From: an uncultured Bacteroides sp.
Lineage (GTDB): Bacteria > Bacteroidota > Bacteroidia > Bacteroidales > Bacteroidaceae
DNA: 64,000 bases
NCBI RefSeq assembly: GCF_963677715.1
Contig: NZ_OY782493.1
Location: forward strand, 186,001 to 250,000
Direction: 5' to 3'
Both the position numbers and the translations under genes were made by a program. Below are positions 15,642 to 23,042 of this stretch, in pieces (position 1 is the first letter of the stretch; every line of letters starts with the position of its first letter). The notes beneath the pieces were generated by a model, which had not been told where the DNA came from, searched no databases, and worked only from the letters and a program-made list of their open reading frames with translations.

Positions 15642-16943
15642 ATGCGGTTAAAAAGCTTGTTTGGCATTCTTGCCTTTTTGCTATTATCCATCTTGGCTCT
15701 GCTTACTTATGTCGCAGTTCATTCTGCCCCATGGCTTTTTTATACACTCGAAGGGCTTATTGCTCTCACATTTGTTTTTCTTCTCTTTTTCTATCGTAAA
15801 ATTGTTAAGCCTTTGCACACGATAGGGAGTGGGATGGAACTATTGAGAGAACAGGACTTTAGTAGTCGCCTCAGTCCGGTGGGGCAGGCTGAGGCCGATC
15901 GGGTGGTAAATGTTTTCAATCGGATGATGGAACAACTTAAAAATGAGCGTTTGCGGTTAAGAGAGCAAAACCATTTTCTTGACTTACTGATTAATGCTTC
16001 GCCAATGGGGGTGGTCATCACTACTTTAGATGAAGAAGTTTCTCAACTTAACCCTATGGCGATTAATATGATGGGGGTAAAGTTGGAGGACGCATTGGGT
16101 AAGAAACTGCCGGAGATAGATTCTGCATTGGCTATTGAACTGGCAACTATACCTAGGGGAGGAAGTATCACTATACGCTTGAATGACTCGAGCATATATA
16201 AATGTACGCGATCATCTTTTATTGATCGTGGGTTTCAGCATCCCTTTTTTTTGGTAGAGAGGCTGACGGAGGAGGTCATAAAAGCAGAAAAGAAAGCCTA
16301 TGAGAAGGTTATTCGTATGATTGCCCACGAGGTAAATAATACTACAGCAGGAATAACTTCTATTCTTGATACAGTGGAACAGACTTTATGCGAGGAAGGT
16401 AACAGAGATGAACTTTGTGAAGTGATTCGTGTTTGCACTGATCGTTGTTTTTCGATGAGTCGTTTTATCACTCGTTTTGCCGATGTAGTGAAGATACCCG
16501 ATCCGCATTTATCTTTGGTGGATCTGAATGAACTGGCTTTATCGTGCAAACGCTTTATGGAAGGGATGTGCGCCGATCGAAATATCATGATCCGTCTCGA
16601 AGGCGAAAAATTGCCGGAAGTGAAGCTTGATGCTTCTCTCTTTGAGCAGGTTTTGGTGAATATCATTAAGAATGCAGCCGAAAGTATTGATCATAACGGA
16701 GAGATCACCATCCGTACGCTTTACCCAACGACCATAGAAGTGGTTGATAACGGGAGGGGTATTTCTAAAGAGAGCGAGCCAAAACTATTCAGTCCGTTTT
16801 TTTCTACAAAACCTAATGGTCAAGGCATTGGCTTGATCTTTATTCGCGAAATTCTTAGCCGCCATGGCTGTACTTTTTCTTTGCGAACTTATAGTGACGG
16901 GCTCACCAGATTTCGCATTATTTTTCCTATTGCATCGGTTTAG
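15642..16943 (+). CDS. Sensor histidine kinase, NtrY/NtrB-like, partner of the NtrC-type regulator
   Basis: A 433-residue membrane kinase. Two closely spaced helices (about 5-25 and 31-51) leave almost no periplasmic loop, suggesting that it senses a membrane or cytosolic signal. A HAMP-like segment (52-105) and a PAS region (about 110-205) follow, then the phosphoacceptor H229 in MIAHEVNN, and an ATPase domain with NIIKNAAESI, DNGRGIS and GQGIGLIF. The HEVNN H-box is the variant seen in NtrY-like kinases. It follows the regulator gene by 11 bases and almost certainly phosphorylates it. Confidence 0.9.
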   Translation: MRLKSLFGILAFLLLSILALLTYVAVHSAPWLFYTLEGLIALTFVFLLFFYRKIVKPLHTIGSGMELLREQDFSSRLSPVGQAEADRVVNVFNRMMEQLKNERLRLREQNHFLDLLINASPMGVVITTLDEEVSQLNPMAINMMGVKLEDALGKKLPEIDSALAIELATIPRGGSITIRLNDSSIYKCTRSSFIDRGFQHPFFLVERLTEEVIKAEKKAYEKVIRMIAHEVNNTTAGITSILDTVEQTLCEEGNRDELCEVIRVCTDRCFSMSRFITRFADVVKIPDPHLSLVDLNELALSCKRFMEGMCADRNIMIRLEGEKLPEVKLDASLFEQVLVNIIKNAAESIDHNGEITIRTLYPTTIEVVDNGRGISKESEPKLFSPFFSTKPNGQGIGLIFIREILSRHGCTFSLRTYSDGLTRFRIIFPIASV

Positions 16944-17340
16944 TGCTTTTTCTGATTATAAATGCTTTTAGATGTCATTTTGTTCTTTTTGTTAGTAAAA
17001 ATGTAAACTCTATTAAATATAGATTACAGTTTCTGAAAAATAGATAAAATTGCGCTGTCTGGCTGATTAACACATGGTGATAATCAATAATGTAGGTAAA
17101 ACTATGGATGCTATTCAGTGAAAAATGATATGAAGAGGTTTCATTTTTTGTGTTTTATGTTATTATTTTATACTTTTTGTCAGCTTATGTCCCCGAATCA
17201 TAGAAGTAACTTCTTTTTCATAAAATTGATACGAATAAGTGCTATTGACTACTTTGCACTACAATCAGAACTTTTCCCGCTGACATTGATTCTATACTTT
17301 TGTCACTATTATATCAACAAATAAATAAAGGATAAGAAAA
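16944..17340. other. 397-bp AT-rich intergenic region upstream of ino1
   Basis: No gene is supported. A 68-codon frame at 17118-17324 needs a GTG start, is very rich in F, L and Y, and runs over the ino1 -7 element, so it is treated as chance. No hairpin with a T-tract was found after the kinase gene. The only clear signal is the promoter element at 17295-17302. Confidence 0.55.
17295..17302 (+). promoter_or_regulatory. -7 element for ino1
   Basis: TACTTTTG, matching TAnnTTTG, 38 bases upstream of the ino1 ATG. No properly spaced -33 TTG is visible. Confidence 0.5.
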
Positions 17341-18639
17341 ATGAAACAGGAAATTCAGCCGGCCGATGGTCGGTTAGGAATATTGGTCGTCGGATTAGGC
17401 GGTGCGGTTGCCTCAACTTTTGTAGTAGGAACCTTAGCTGTTCGCAAAGGACTTGCAAAACCTATAGGATCCATTACTCAGTTAGCTACAATGCGTTTAG
17501 GAAAAAGAAATGAAAACCGTTTTCCTAAAATTAAAGATGTAGTGCCTTTGGCAGATCTCAACGATTTGGTTTTTGGGGGATGGGACATCTTTGAAGACGA
17601 TGTTTATGCAGCTGCTCAGCATGCTGAAGTGTTGGCACAAAAGGATCTTGATGGTGTGAAGGAAGAATTGCAAGCCATTAAGCCGATGACTGCAGCTTTC
17701 GATCAAAATTGGGTAAAACGTCTTCACGGAACACACGTAAAGAGTGCTTCTACCCGTTGGGAACTGGCTGAGCTGGTTCGTAAAGACATACGCGATTTTA
17801 AAGCAGCTAATAATTGTAGCCGCGTGGTTGTTATTTGGGCGGCCAGTACTGAAATTTATCTTCCTTTATGTGACGAACATAAATCTCTTGCTTCATTAGA
17901 AAAGGCAATGAAAGATAATCTTACTGATAAGGTATCTCCAAGTATGTGTTATGCTTATGCAGCTGTGGCCGAGGGTGCTCCGTTTATAATGGGTGCTCCT
18001 AACCTCTGCGTTGACATGCCTGCTATGTGGGAATTTTCTGCTAAGAAGGGCGTGCCTATTTGTGGCAAGGACTTTAAGACAGGACAAACAATGATGAAAA
18101 CCGTTCTTGCTCCGATGTTGAAGACTCGTATGCTTGGCTTGGATGGATGGTTCTCTACAAATATTCTTGGTAACAGAGATGGCGAAGTGTTGGATGATCC
18201 TGATTCATTCAAAACAAAAGAAGTGAGCAAGTTGTCTGTTATCGATACTATTCTTCAACCGGAACTTTATCCGGAACTTTACGGCAATATTTATCACAAG
18301 GTTCGTATCAACTATTATCCTCCCCGCAAAGATAACAAAGAAGGTTGGGACAACATCGATATCGTTGGTTGGATGGGCTATCCTATGCAATTGAAAGTCG
18401 ATTTTCTCTGCCGTGACTCTATCTTAGCAGCACCGTTAGTTTTAGACTTGGTGTTATTTACTGATTTGGCTCAACGCGTGGGCATGTCTGGCATTCAAAG
18501 CTGGTTGTCGTTCTACTTCAAGAGTCCTATGCATGACTTCGAACATATTCCTGAACACGATTTGTTTATTCAGTACACCAAACTGAAGAATACCCTTCGT
18601 AAGATGATTGGCGAAGAAACGTTAGATTATATAGATTAA
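17341..18639 (+). CDS. ino1: Inositol-3-phosphate synthase (myo-inositol-1-phosphate synthase)
   Basis: A 432-residue NAD-dependent enzyme that cyclises glucose 6-phosphate to myo-inositol 3-phosphate. The Rossmann motif VGLGGAVAS (17-25) is intact, and family segments such as LFTDL and the MGYPMQLKVDF region are present. Size fits the Bacteroidetes branch rather than the roughly 360-residue actinobacterial or 530-residue eukaryotic forms. In Bacteroides this enzyme feeds inositol phospholipids and inositol sphingolipids. Downstream genes on the same strand encode a lipid head-group transferase and associated proteins, but a hairpin at 18667-18712 separates ino1 from them. Confidence 0.95.
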   Translation: MKQEIQPADGRLGILVVGLGGAVASTFVVGTLAVRKGLAKPIGSITQLATMRLGKRNENRFPKIKDVVPLADLNDLVFGGWDIFEDDVYAAAQHAEVLAQKDLDGVKEELQAIKPMTAAFDQNWVKRLHGTHVKSASTRWELAELVRKDIRDFKAANNCSRVVVIWAASTEIYLPLCDEHKSLASLEKAMKDNLTDKVSPSMCYAYAAVAEGAPFIMGAPNLCVDMPAMWEFSAKKGVPICGKDFKTGQTMMKTVLAPMLKTRMLGLDGWFSTNILGNRDGEVLDDPDSFKTKEVSKLSVIDTILQPELYPELYGNIYHKVRINYYPPRKDNKEGWDNIDIVGWMGYPMQLKVDFLCRDSILAAPLVLDLVLFTDLAQRVGMSGIQSWLSFYFKSPMHDFEHIPEHDLFIQYTKLKNTLRKMIGEETLDYID

Positions 18640-18666
18640 TCTGATTGTCGTTTGGGAAAACAACAT

Positions 18667-18712
18667 AGGGGGAGTCTAAAAGAATAGAGATTCTTTTAAA
18701 TTCCCCTTTTTC
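18667..18712 (+). terminator. Terminator or attenuator between ino1 and the rest of the inositol-lipid cluster
   Basis: AGGGGGA...TAAAAGAAT pairs with ATTCTTTTA...TCCCCT around an AGAG loop (imperfect in the middle), followed by TTTTTCTTTC. It probably terminates part of the ino1 transcript; no clear new promoter is seen before 18751, so readthrough may supply the downstream genes. Confidence 0.6.
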
Positions 18713-18750
18713 TTTCTATAAAAACGGGTGATAACTTTTAGATAATATAT

Positions 18751-19458
18751 ATGGAATATGCGATAATAGCAGCCGGACAAGGATCGCGTCTGATTGCTGA
18801 TGGAGTGGAAACTTCGAAACCATTGCTCCAAATAAACGGAAATGCGATACTCGACAGACTGCTGGCTATTTTTCTTGATAACAATGCAGAATCAATTAGC
18901 ATTATTATAAATGCAGAAATGATTGATGTACGAGCTCATCTGGAAAATTTAAGACTCCCTGTTCCATTGCACGTTCTGGTCAAAACGACCCCTGACTCCC
19001 TTCATAGTTTTTATGAACTAGCTTCTCTTATTCCCCAAAGAAGCAAGTTATGCCTCACAACGATTGATCCTATATTTTCTCCATTGGAATTTTCTGATTA
19101 TATTCGTATCTTTGAGGCCGATAACACACATGACGCGTTAATGGCGGTAACCGATTATATCGATGATGAAAAACCATTATATGTACAAACAGACAGTCAG
19201 TTGGCAATTACCGGTTTTGTAGATGAGGCTTACGAAGGATTTCGTTACGTCTCAGGCGGCATTTATTGCATGAATAGCAGAGTGATATCTCTGCTTCAAG
19301 CAGCTGTTGGCTCTGGACTTTCGCGCATGCGCAATTTTCAACGACAGATGATTTATTCGGGATTAAAGGTGAAGGCCTACCCTTTTTCTAAAATTATAGA
19401 TGTTGATCATGCCAGTGATATTCGCAAGGCAGAGTTATTTTTAAATGAGCAAAAATAG
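18751..19458 (+). CDS. Nucleotidyltransferase of the sugar-phosphate NTP transferase family, inositol-lipid cluster
   Basis: A 235-residue protein with the nucleotide-binding signature AAGQGSRL (7-14) and K23-P24 (TSKPLLQING), typical of enzymes that join an NTP to a sugar or polyol phosphate. Related folds include CTP:inositol-1-phosphate cytidylyltransferase, which in thermophiles is fused to a CDP-alcohol phosphotransferase. Its place between ino1 and a CDP-alcohol phosphotransferase makes an inositol-phosphate cytidylyltransferase an attractive guess, but the known Bacteroides route uses CDP-diacylglycerol, so the substrate remains open. It overlaps the next gene by 14 bases. Confidence 0.75.
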   Translation: MEYAIIAAGQGSRLIADGVETSKPLLQINGNAILDRLLAIFLDNNAESISIIINAEMIDVRAHLENLRLPVPLHVLVKTTPDSLHSFYELASLIPQRSKLCLTTIDPIFSPLEFSDYIRIFEADNTHDALMAVTDYIDDEKPLYVQTDSQLAITGFVDEAYEGFRYVSGGIYCMNSRVISLLQAAVGSGLSRMRNFQRQMIYSGLKVKAYPFSKIIDVDHASDIRKAELFLNEQK

Positions 19459-20323
19459 AATGAAATCTTTAGTTATAGCAGGTATACAGCGATCAGCTCT
19501 TTATTCGCCAAACCATGTTGGAAATGATGCAGCCATATTCTCGGCTACAGCAGATTGGCTGAATAATGCCGGATATAAGGTGAAAATGTATACCGAACAA
19601 GAGTTCTTGGCAGGTGGTATTCAGGAAAAAGTGATAGTAACTATGTTACGTAATGCACAAGCTGTTCATCGGTTACAAGAATTAGAAAAAGAAGGATGTG
19701 TGGCTGTGAATTCAGGCTTCGGCATTGAAAATTGCACGCGTGAGCGCATGACCAAATTGTTGATGGACCACGATGTGCCTCATCCTGATAGTATAATAAT
19801 GGATACGCATGAGGATGTTGATACGTATCTTAAAGGAAAGCAATTGATGCCTTGCTGGGTAAAGCGCGGCGATTTTCATGCCATTCATCGGGAAGATGTG
19901 ACCTATGTGCGTAAGGATGATGAATTGCGTGAGATAATAGCTGAATACGCTTTGCGTGGTATTAACAGAGTTGTGATTAATGAACATTTGTGTGGCGATT
20001 TGGTTAAATTTTATGGGGTAGCCGGAACTAATTTCTTTCATTGGTTCTATCCGTTCAATGAAAATCACAGTAAGTTCGGTCACGAGGAGATTAACGGGCA
20101 TCCCGAAGGAATACCTTTCTCACTTGATCGTTTGCGTGAAATATGCAATCAGGCTGCCGGTGTCTTAAAAATTGTGGTTTATGGTGGAGATTGCATCGTT
20201 TCCCCGGATGGAAGTATTCGCATTATCGACTTTAATGATTGGCCAAGTTTTGCGCCGTGTCGTGTCGAGGCTTCCCGTGAAATTGCCAAGAAAATAATTC
20301 AGATAATCAATGAGCACAAATAA
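19445..20323 (+). CDS. ATP-grasp-like protein of the inositol-lipid cluster
   Basis: A 292-residue protein with the general shape of a RimK/ATP-grasp ligase or kinase: an N-terminal alpha/beta domain (about 5-105), then a central and C-terminal region with WVKRGDFHAI, VINEHLCGDLVKFYGV and a C-terminal IRIIDFNDWPSF that resembles the Mg-binding D-x-N segment of ATP-grasp enzymes. Its substrate is not known to me. The inositol polyphosphate kinase ITPK1 is also an ATP-grasp protein, so a kinase acting on an inositol phosphate is conceivable. An alternative start at 19460 lies just after the stop of the preceding gene. It overlaps both neighbours by 14 bases, indicating translational coupling. 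Confidence 0.7.
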   Translation: MSKNRMKSLVIAGIQRSALYSPNHVGNDAAIFSATADWLNNAGYKVKMYTEQEFLAGGIQEKVIVTMLRNAQAVHRLQELEKEGCVAVNSGFGIENCTRERMTKLLMDHDVPHPDSIIMDTHEDVDTYLKGKQLMPCWVKRGDFHAIHREDVTYVRKDDELREIIAEYALRGINRVVINEHLCGDLVKFYGVAGTNFFHWFYPFNENHSKFGHEEINGHPEGIPFSLDRLREICNQAAGVLKIVVYGGDCIVSPDGSIRIIDFNDWPSFAPCRVEASREIAKKIIQIINEHK

Positions 20324-21239
20324 TTTAAAAAAACGGCCTTCTATTGAGTCTTCTCTAAAATCTAATGATACGGAAGAGTATCTTGATTTAGTGTTTTATC
20401 GTCCTGCGGGCTATCGTTGGGCCTTATTATTTAACAGAATGCGGGTATCCCCTAATCAGGTAACGATCTTTTCTATCTTTTTGGGCGTGGCTGCCGGCGT
20501 TATGTTTTATTTTGATGATATTTGGTACAATATGATAGGTATGTGTTTGCTTATATGGGCTAATATGTACGATAGTGCCGATGGACAACTAGCCCGTATG
20601 ACAGGGCAGAAATCAGAGTTAGGCCGTATTCTGGACGGTGTATCCGGTGATTTTTGGTTTATTACCATCTATGCGTCTATTTGCTTGAGGATGACTCCTG
20701 ATTATTCTTGGTATATTTGGGCATTGGCGGCGCTGTCCGGCTATTTTCATAGTAAGCAGGCAGCCATGGCGGATTATTATCGCAACATTCATCTTTTTTT
20801 TCTTAAAGGTAGAGCCGGAAGTGAATTGGATAACTCAAAGCAACAGCGTGTTGCGTTTCGGGAAATGCCTTGGGGGGGAAATTATGTGAGAAAAACTTTT
20901 TTGTGGTTTTATCAAAATTATACAGCTTCTCAAGAGAAATATTCACCTTGTTTTCAGCGTTTTTTTGCAACTCTTCGCACAAAGTATGGAGAGAAGATGC
21001 CTGAAGCATTACGCGAAGAGTTTAGAAAAGGCAGTTTGCCATTGATGAAATATACTAATATTCTTTCGTTTAACACACGTGTCATAGTGCTATTCATTTC
21101 ATTATTCCTTGATATGCCTTGGATTTATTTTATTTTTGAGCTAACAGTGCTTAATGTCTTGCTTGTTTATATGGTGGTTCGCCAAGAATCATTGAGTAGT
21201 AGATTATATAAAAAGATTATGAGCAAAGAATATGAGTAG
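20310..21239 (+). CDS. CDP-alcohol phosphatidyltransferase family protein, probable phosphatidylinositol-phosphate synthase
   Basis: A 309-residue membrane enzyme with the CDP-alcohol phosphotransferase signature: D88-x2-D91-G-x2-A-R96, x8, G105, x3, D109. The last aspartate of the usual D-x3-D is displaced: D109 is followed by GVSG and then D114. Several membrane helices flank the motif (for example about 50-68, 74-88, 113-135 and near 250-295). In an ino1 cluster the expected reaction is transfer of inositol phosphate to a CDP-activated lipid. It overlaps the following membrane-protein gene by 8 bases. Confidence 0.88.
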   Translation: MSTNNLKKRPSIESSLKSNDTEEYLDLVFYRPAGYRWALLFNRMRVSPNQVTIFSIFLGVAAGVMFYFDDIWYNMIGMCLLIWANMYDSADGQLARMTGQKSELGRILDGVSGDFWFITIYASICLRMTPDYSWYIWALAALSGYFHSKQAAMADYYRNIHLFFLKGRAGSELDNSKQQRVAFREMPWGGNYVRKTFLWFYQNYTASQEKYSPCFQRFFATLRTKYGEKMPEALREEFRKGSLPLMKYTNILSFNTRVIVLFISLFLDMPWIYFIFELTVLNVLLVYMVVRQESLSSRLYKKIMSKEYE

Positions 21240-22227
21240 TAAATATCGTAATATTTTTCTTTGCTTTGGGCTCCTGGCAGTAGTGGTTATGCTCTTTTCG
21301 TTTGATATGAAGTACGATGAATTGTGGACTAATCTGAAGAGAGCGGGCGTATATCTTCCTCTTGTGCTACTCCTCTGGCTTATTATTTATTTTATCAATA
21401 CGTGTTCTTGGTACTTAATTATCCGCGGAGGGAAACACAGTCTTGTTTCTTTCCTCCGGGTGTATAAATTTACGGTAACGGGTTTTGCGCTTAATTCCGT
21501 TACTCCTGTGGGATTAATGGGCGGGGAGCCTTATCGTATCATGGAACTAACTCCTTATATGGGAGTGGAGCGGGCTACTTCCTCGGTTATTTTATATGTG
21601 ATGATGCACATTTTTTCTCATTTTTGTTTTTGGCTTGCTTCTGTACTTTTATACGCCATTCTGTTTCCCGTAGGATGGATAATGGCTCTTGTTTTAGGCT
21701 TTATTACAGTGCTATGCTTATTGTTAGTAACTGTCTTTATAAAGGGATACCGTAAAGGTATGGCTGTGGCGTTTATACGTTTATGCAGTCATATCCCTTT
21801 TTTGAGAAAACGTGCCAGCAGTTTTGCCGATAAACATAAAGATAGACTCGAAACAATAGATAAACAGGTTGCCTTGTTGCATAGCCAGCGGAAAAGTTCT
21901 TTTTATGGTGCTTTATCTCTTGAATTTCTAGCACGTATTGTCTCTTGTGTAGAAGTTTGGTTGATACTCAATGTGCTCACCACTGATGTTAGTTTCATTA
22001 GTTGTGTATTGATTGTTGCTTTTTCTTCTTTCTTGGCTAATTTGTTTTTCTTTATGCCTATGCAGTTAGGTGGGCGCGAAGGAGGTTTTGCCTTGGCTGT
22101 AGGGAGCCTGTCTCTTTCGGGAGCGTATGGTATTTATACAGCATTAATCACAAGAGTAAGAGAGCTTTTTTGGATTGTTATAGGGCTTGCTCTTATGAAA
22201 ATAGGGAATATAAAGAAAAATAATTAG
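21232..22227 (+). CDS. Lysylphosphatidylglycerol-synthase-like/UPF0104 membrane protein
   Basis: A 331-residue protein with about eight membrane helices and family segments such as GFALNSVTPVGLMGGEP (residues about 83-100) and MQLGGREGGF (near 280), characteristic of the AglD/MprF flippase-like family. Members move or organise lipid-linked molecules, but this protein lacks the soluble aminoacyl-transferase domain of MprF. In this cluster it might translocate the inositol lipid across the inner membrane; that is inference. It starts inside the end of the phosphotransferase gene, and the HAD gene follows after 7 bases. Confidence 0.85.
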   Translation: MSSKYRNIFLCFGLLAVVVMLFSFDMKYDELWTNLKRAGVYLPLVLLLWLIIYFINTCSWYLIIRGGKHSLVSFLRVYKFTVTGFALNSVTPVGLMGGEPYRIMELTPYMGVERATSSVILYVMMHIFSHFCFWLASVLLYAILFPVGWIMALVLGFITVLCLLLVTVFIKGYRKGMAVAFIRLCSHIPFLRKRASSFADKHKDRLETIDKQVALLHSQRKSSFYGALSLEFLARIVSCVEVWLILNVLTTDVSFISCVLIVAFSSFLANLFFFMPMQLGGREGGFALAVGSLSLSGAYGIYTALITRVRELFWIVIGLALMKIGNIKKNN

Positions 22228-22234
22228 AAGAGCA

Positions 22235-22969
22235 ATGATAGTTGATAATTTAGAAAGAATAAAAGCTTTAGCATTTGACTTTGGAGGAACACTTGATTCC
22301 CCTTTCATGCACTGGTTAGATGTGTATTTAATGGTGTATGCCGATAAGTTGCAACTCCCTGTTACCCGTGAGAACTTGTATGATTCATACGTGTATGCTG
22401 AACGTCAGATGGAATCTTTGCAGTTGGTAAAGCCTAGTCATTCTTTGCTTGAAACTCAACTTTTTAAGACACATTTGCAGGTGGAAAATCTTATTGAGCG
22501 TGGTGTGATAGCGAATACGGTTGAAAATAGTAGCAAGCTTCCTTATAAGGTTGCGTATGCCGTGACTGCATTCGCCGAAGATTATATTAAACGTAATAGG
22601 CCTATTCTCCGAACACTTTCCGAACATTACACGCTGTTGTTGGTGTCTAATTATTATGGAAACATTAAAAAGATAGCGACAGATTTACGTATAGCAGATT
22701 ATTTCTTTTCTATAACCGATTCGACCATAGAAGGAGTGCGCAAACCTGATCCACAACTCTGGGCTTTGGCTATTAGTCGTGCTGGTTTCCTACCTGAAGA
22801 AGTGGTTGTTATTGGAGACTCAATGAAAAATGATATTCTTCCGGCTTTGAGCTTGGGGTGCTATACAGTTCAGGGATATCCTGAAAACATAGCTTCTGAT
22901 AAGATAGATTGCACAAGAGACTTTGTGCGTTCGCTAGACGAATTATTGCCTCTTTTGGTTGCATTGTGA
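22235..22969 (+). CDS. HAD-family hydrolase, candidate inositol-lipid phosphatase
   Basis: A 244-residue HAD protein. Motif I reads D15-F-G17-G-T19, so the nucleophile aspartate is present but the usual second aspartate is glycine. Motif II (LLLVSNYYG), a lysine in GVRKPDPQLW and the acidic motif VIGDSMKND are present. Closing an inositol-lipid operon, it is a reasonable candidate for removing the phosphate from phosphatidylinositol phosphate, a step known in Bacteroides, although a D-x-G motif I is atypical for phosphatases (YihX-type phosphatases are an exception). A shared terminator follows. Confidence 0.78.
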   Translation: MIVDNLERIKALAFDFGGTLDSPFMHWLDVYLMVYADKLQLPVTRENLYDSYVYAERQMESLQLVKPSHSLLETQLFKTHLQVENLIERGVIANTVENSSKLPYKVAYAVTAFAEDYIKRNRPILRTLSEHYTLLLVSNYYGNIKKIATDLRIADYFFSITDSTIEGVRKPDPQLWALAISRAGFLPEEVVVIGDSMKNDILPALSLGCYTVQGYPENIASDKIDCTRDFVRSLDELLPLLVAL

Positions 22970-22981
22970 AATTAAAGATAA

Positions 22982-23027
22982 GTATATAAAAAAAGCTGTT
23001 CTTTGAGGAACAGCTTTTTTTATATAC
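22982..23027. terminator. Bidirectional terminator between the inositol-lipid cluster and galK
   Basis: A perfect 20-bp inverted repeat (22982-23001 with 23008-23027) around a TTTGAG loop, with seven A bases on one side and seven T bases on the other, between convergent genes. It contains TGTTC-N6-GAACA by chance of stem sequence and is not near any promoter. Confidence 0.9.
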
Positions 23028-23042
23028 AGTATATTTTACTAC

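Noticed and set aside
17118-17324. 68-codon frame upstream of ino1
   Set aside because: It needs a GTG start, is dominated by F, L and Y as expected of AT-rich noncoding DNA, and overlaps the ino1 promoter element.
22992-23017. TGTTC-N6-GAACA in the terminator between the HAD gene and galK as a further NtrC-type operator
   Set aside because: It lies between convergent genes with no promoter nearby and is explained by the terminator stem; it warns that the palindrome alone is not sufficient evidence.
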